The translations under genes and the position numbers were made by a program. Shown here in pieces: positions 5,774 through 5,815 of a stretch of DNA of 5,815 nucleotides; the first letter of the stretch is position 1; every line of letters begins with the position of its first letter. The stretch is from an uncultured Chlorobiota bacterium (GTDB lineage: Bacteria > Bacteroidota > Kapaibacteriia > OLB7). Below the pieces are notes generated by a model. The model had not been told where the DNA came from. It worked only from the letters and a program-made list of their open reading frames with translations, and did not search any database. The stretch covers positions 1 through 5,815 of the forward strand of contig CAMLOB010000284.1 of assembly GCA_946481475.1 (NCBI GenBank). The letters run 5' to 3'.

Positions 5774-5776
5774 GGG

Positions 5777-5815
5777 GAGCAGTCAGCAATGGGCTGTGAG
5801 CAGTCAGCGATGGGG
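5777..5815. repeat. 21-bp tandem repeat running off the window edge
   Basis: A 21-bp unit starts at 5777 (GAGCAGTCAGCAATGGGC plus TGT) and repeats at 5798. The second copy is cut by the window end after 18 bases and differs at two positions (A to G at unit position 12, C to G at position 18). It lies in the upstream intergenic region of cbs and is unrelated in sequence to the octamer arrays. Copy number beyond the window is unknown. Confidence 0.75.

Noticed and set aside
5712..5776. Sigma-70 or Bacteroidota-type promoter upstream of cbs
   Set aside because: The best candidates (TTGCTG with TATTTT 19 nt away, or CACTAT 16 nt away) match poorly, and no TTTG/TAnnTTTG pair is present.

Overview
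The window is bacterial and moderately G+C-rich by eye. It reads as a Gram-negative organism with an outer membrane. Evidence for this is a signal-peptide beta-barrel protein, a Tat-exported lipoprotein and a multiheme c-type cytochrome lipoprotein. Tandem octamer repeats around a free-standing four-helix-bundle (S23-type) gene are familiar from Bacteroidota/Chlorobi-like and related environmental genomes. That placement is an inference; nothing here fixes the taxon.

Layout. On the + strand, bases 1-325 are the 3' end of a dihydroorotase gene (pyrC). Next comes a repeat-bracketed module at about 317-973. It has an octamer array (317-361), a small S23/four-helix-bundle gene (456-827), a CAAC-rich decayed tract, and a second octamer array in inverted orientation (926-973). 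The module fills the whole gap between pyrC and the converging operon: the left array contains the pyrC stop codon, and the right array ends 5 nt from the stop codon of the converging cytochrome gene.

The rest is on the - strand, in transcription order: a PLP-dependent cystathionine beta-synthase/cysteine-synthase-family enzyme with a C-terminal CBS-domain pair (5711-4347); a 95-nt or longer gap; an outer-membrane beta-barrel protein (4251-3217, non-ATG start); a Tat-lipoprotein molybdopterin oxidoreductase of the sulfite oxidase superfamily (3212-2115); and a tetraheme cytochrome c lipoprotein (2094-979). The last three are tightly packed (4 nt, then about 20 nt apart) and almost certainly form one operon. 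The outer edge of the window, upstream of cbs, holds a 21-bp tandem repeat that runs off the end.

How the genes may work together. The molybdoenzyme and cytochrome resemble sulfite-dehydrogenase-type pairs, in which the Mo centre oxidises (or reduces) a small substrate and the cytochrome relays electrons. Here the cytochrome has four heme domains in one chain, both redox proteins appear lipid-anchored, and a barrel gene leads the operon. The molybdoenzyme keeps the Mo-ligating cysteine but lacks the usual sulfite-oxidase substrate-site signatures, so its substrate is open. The most noteworthy observations are this barrel-molybdoenzyme-tetraheme operon and the inverted-array S23 module.
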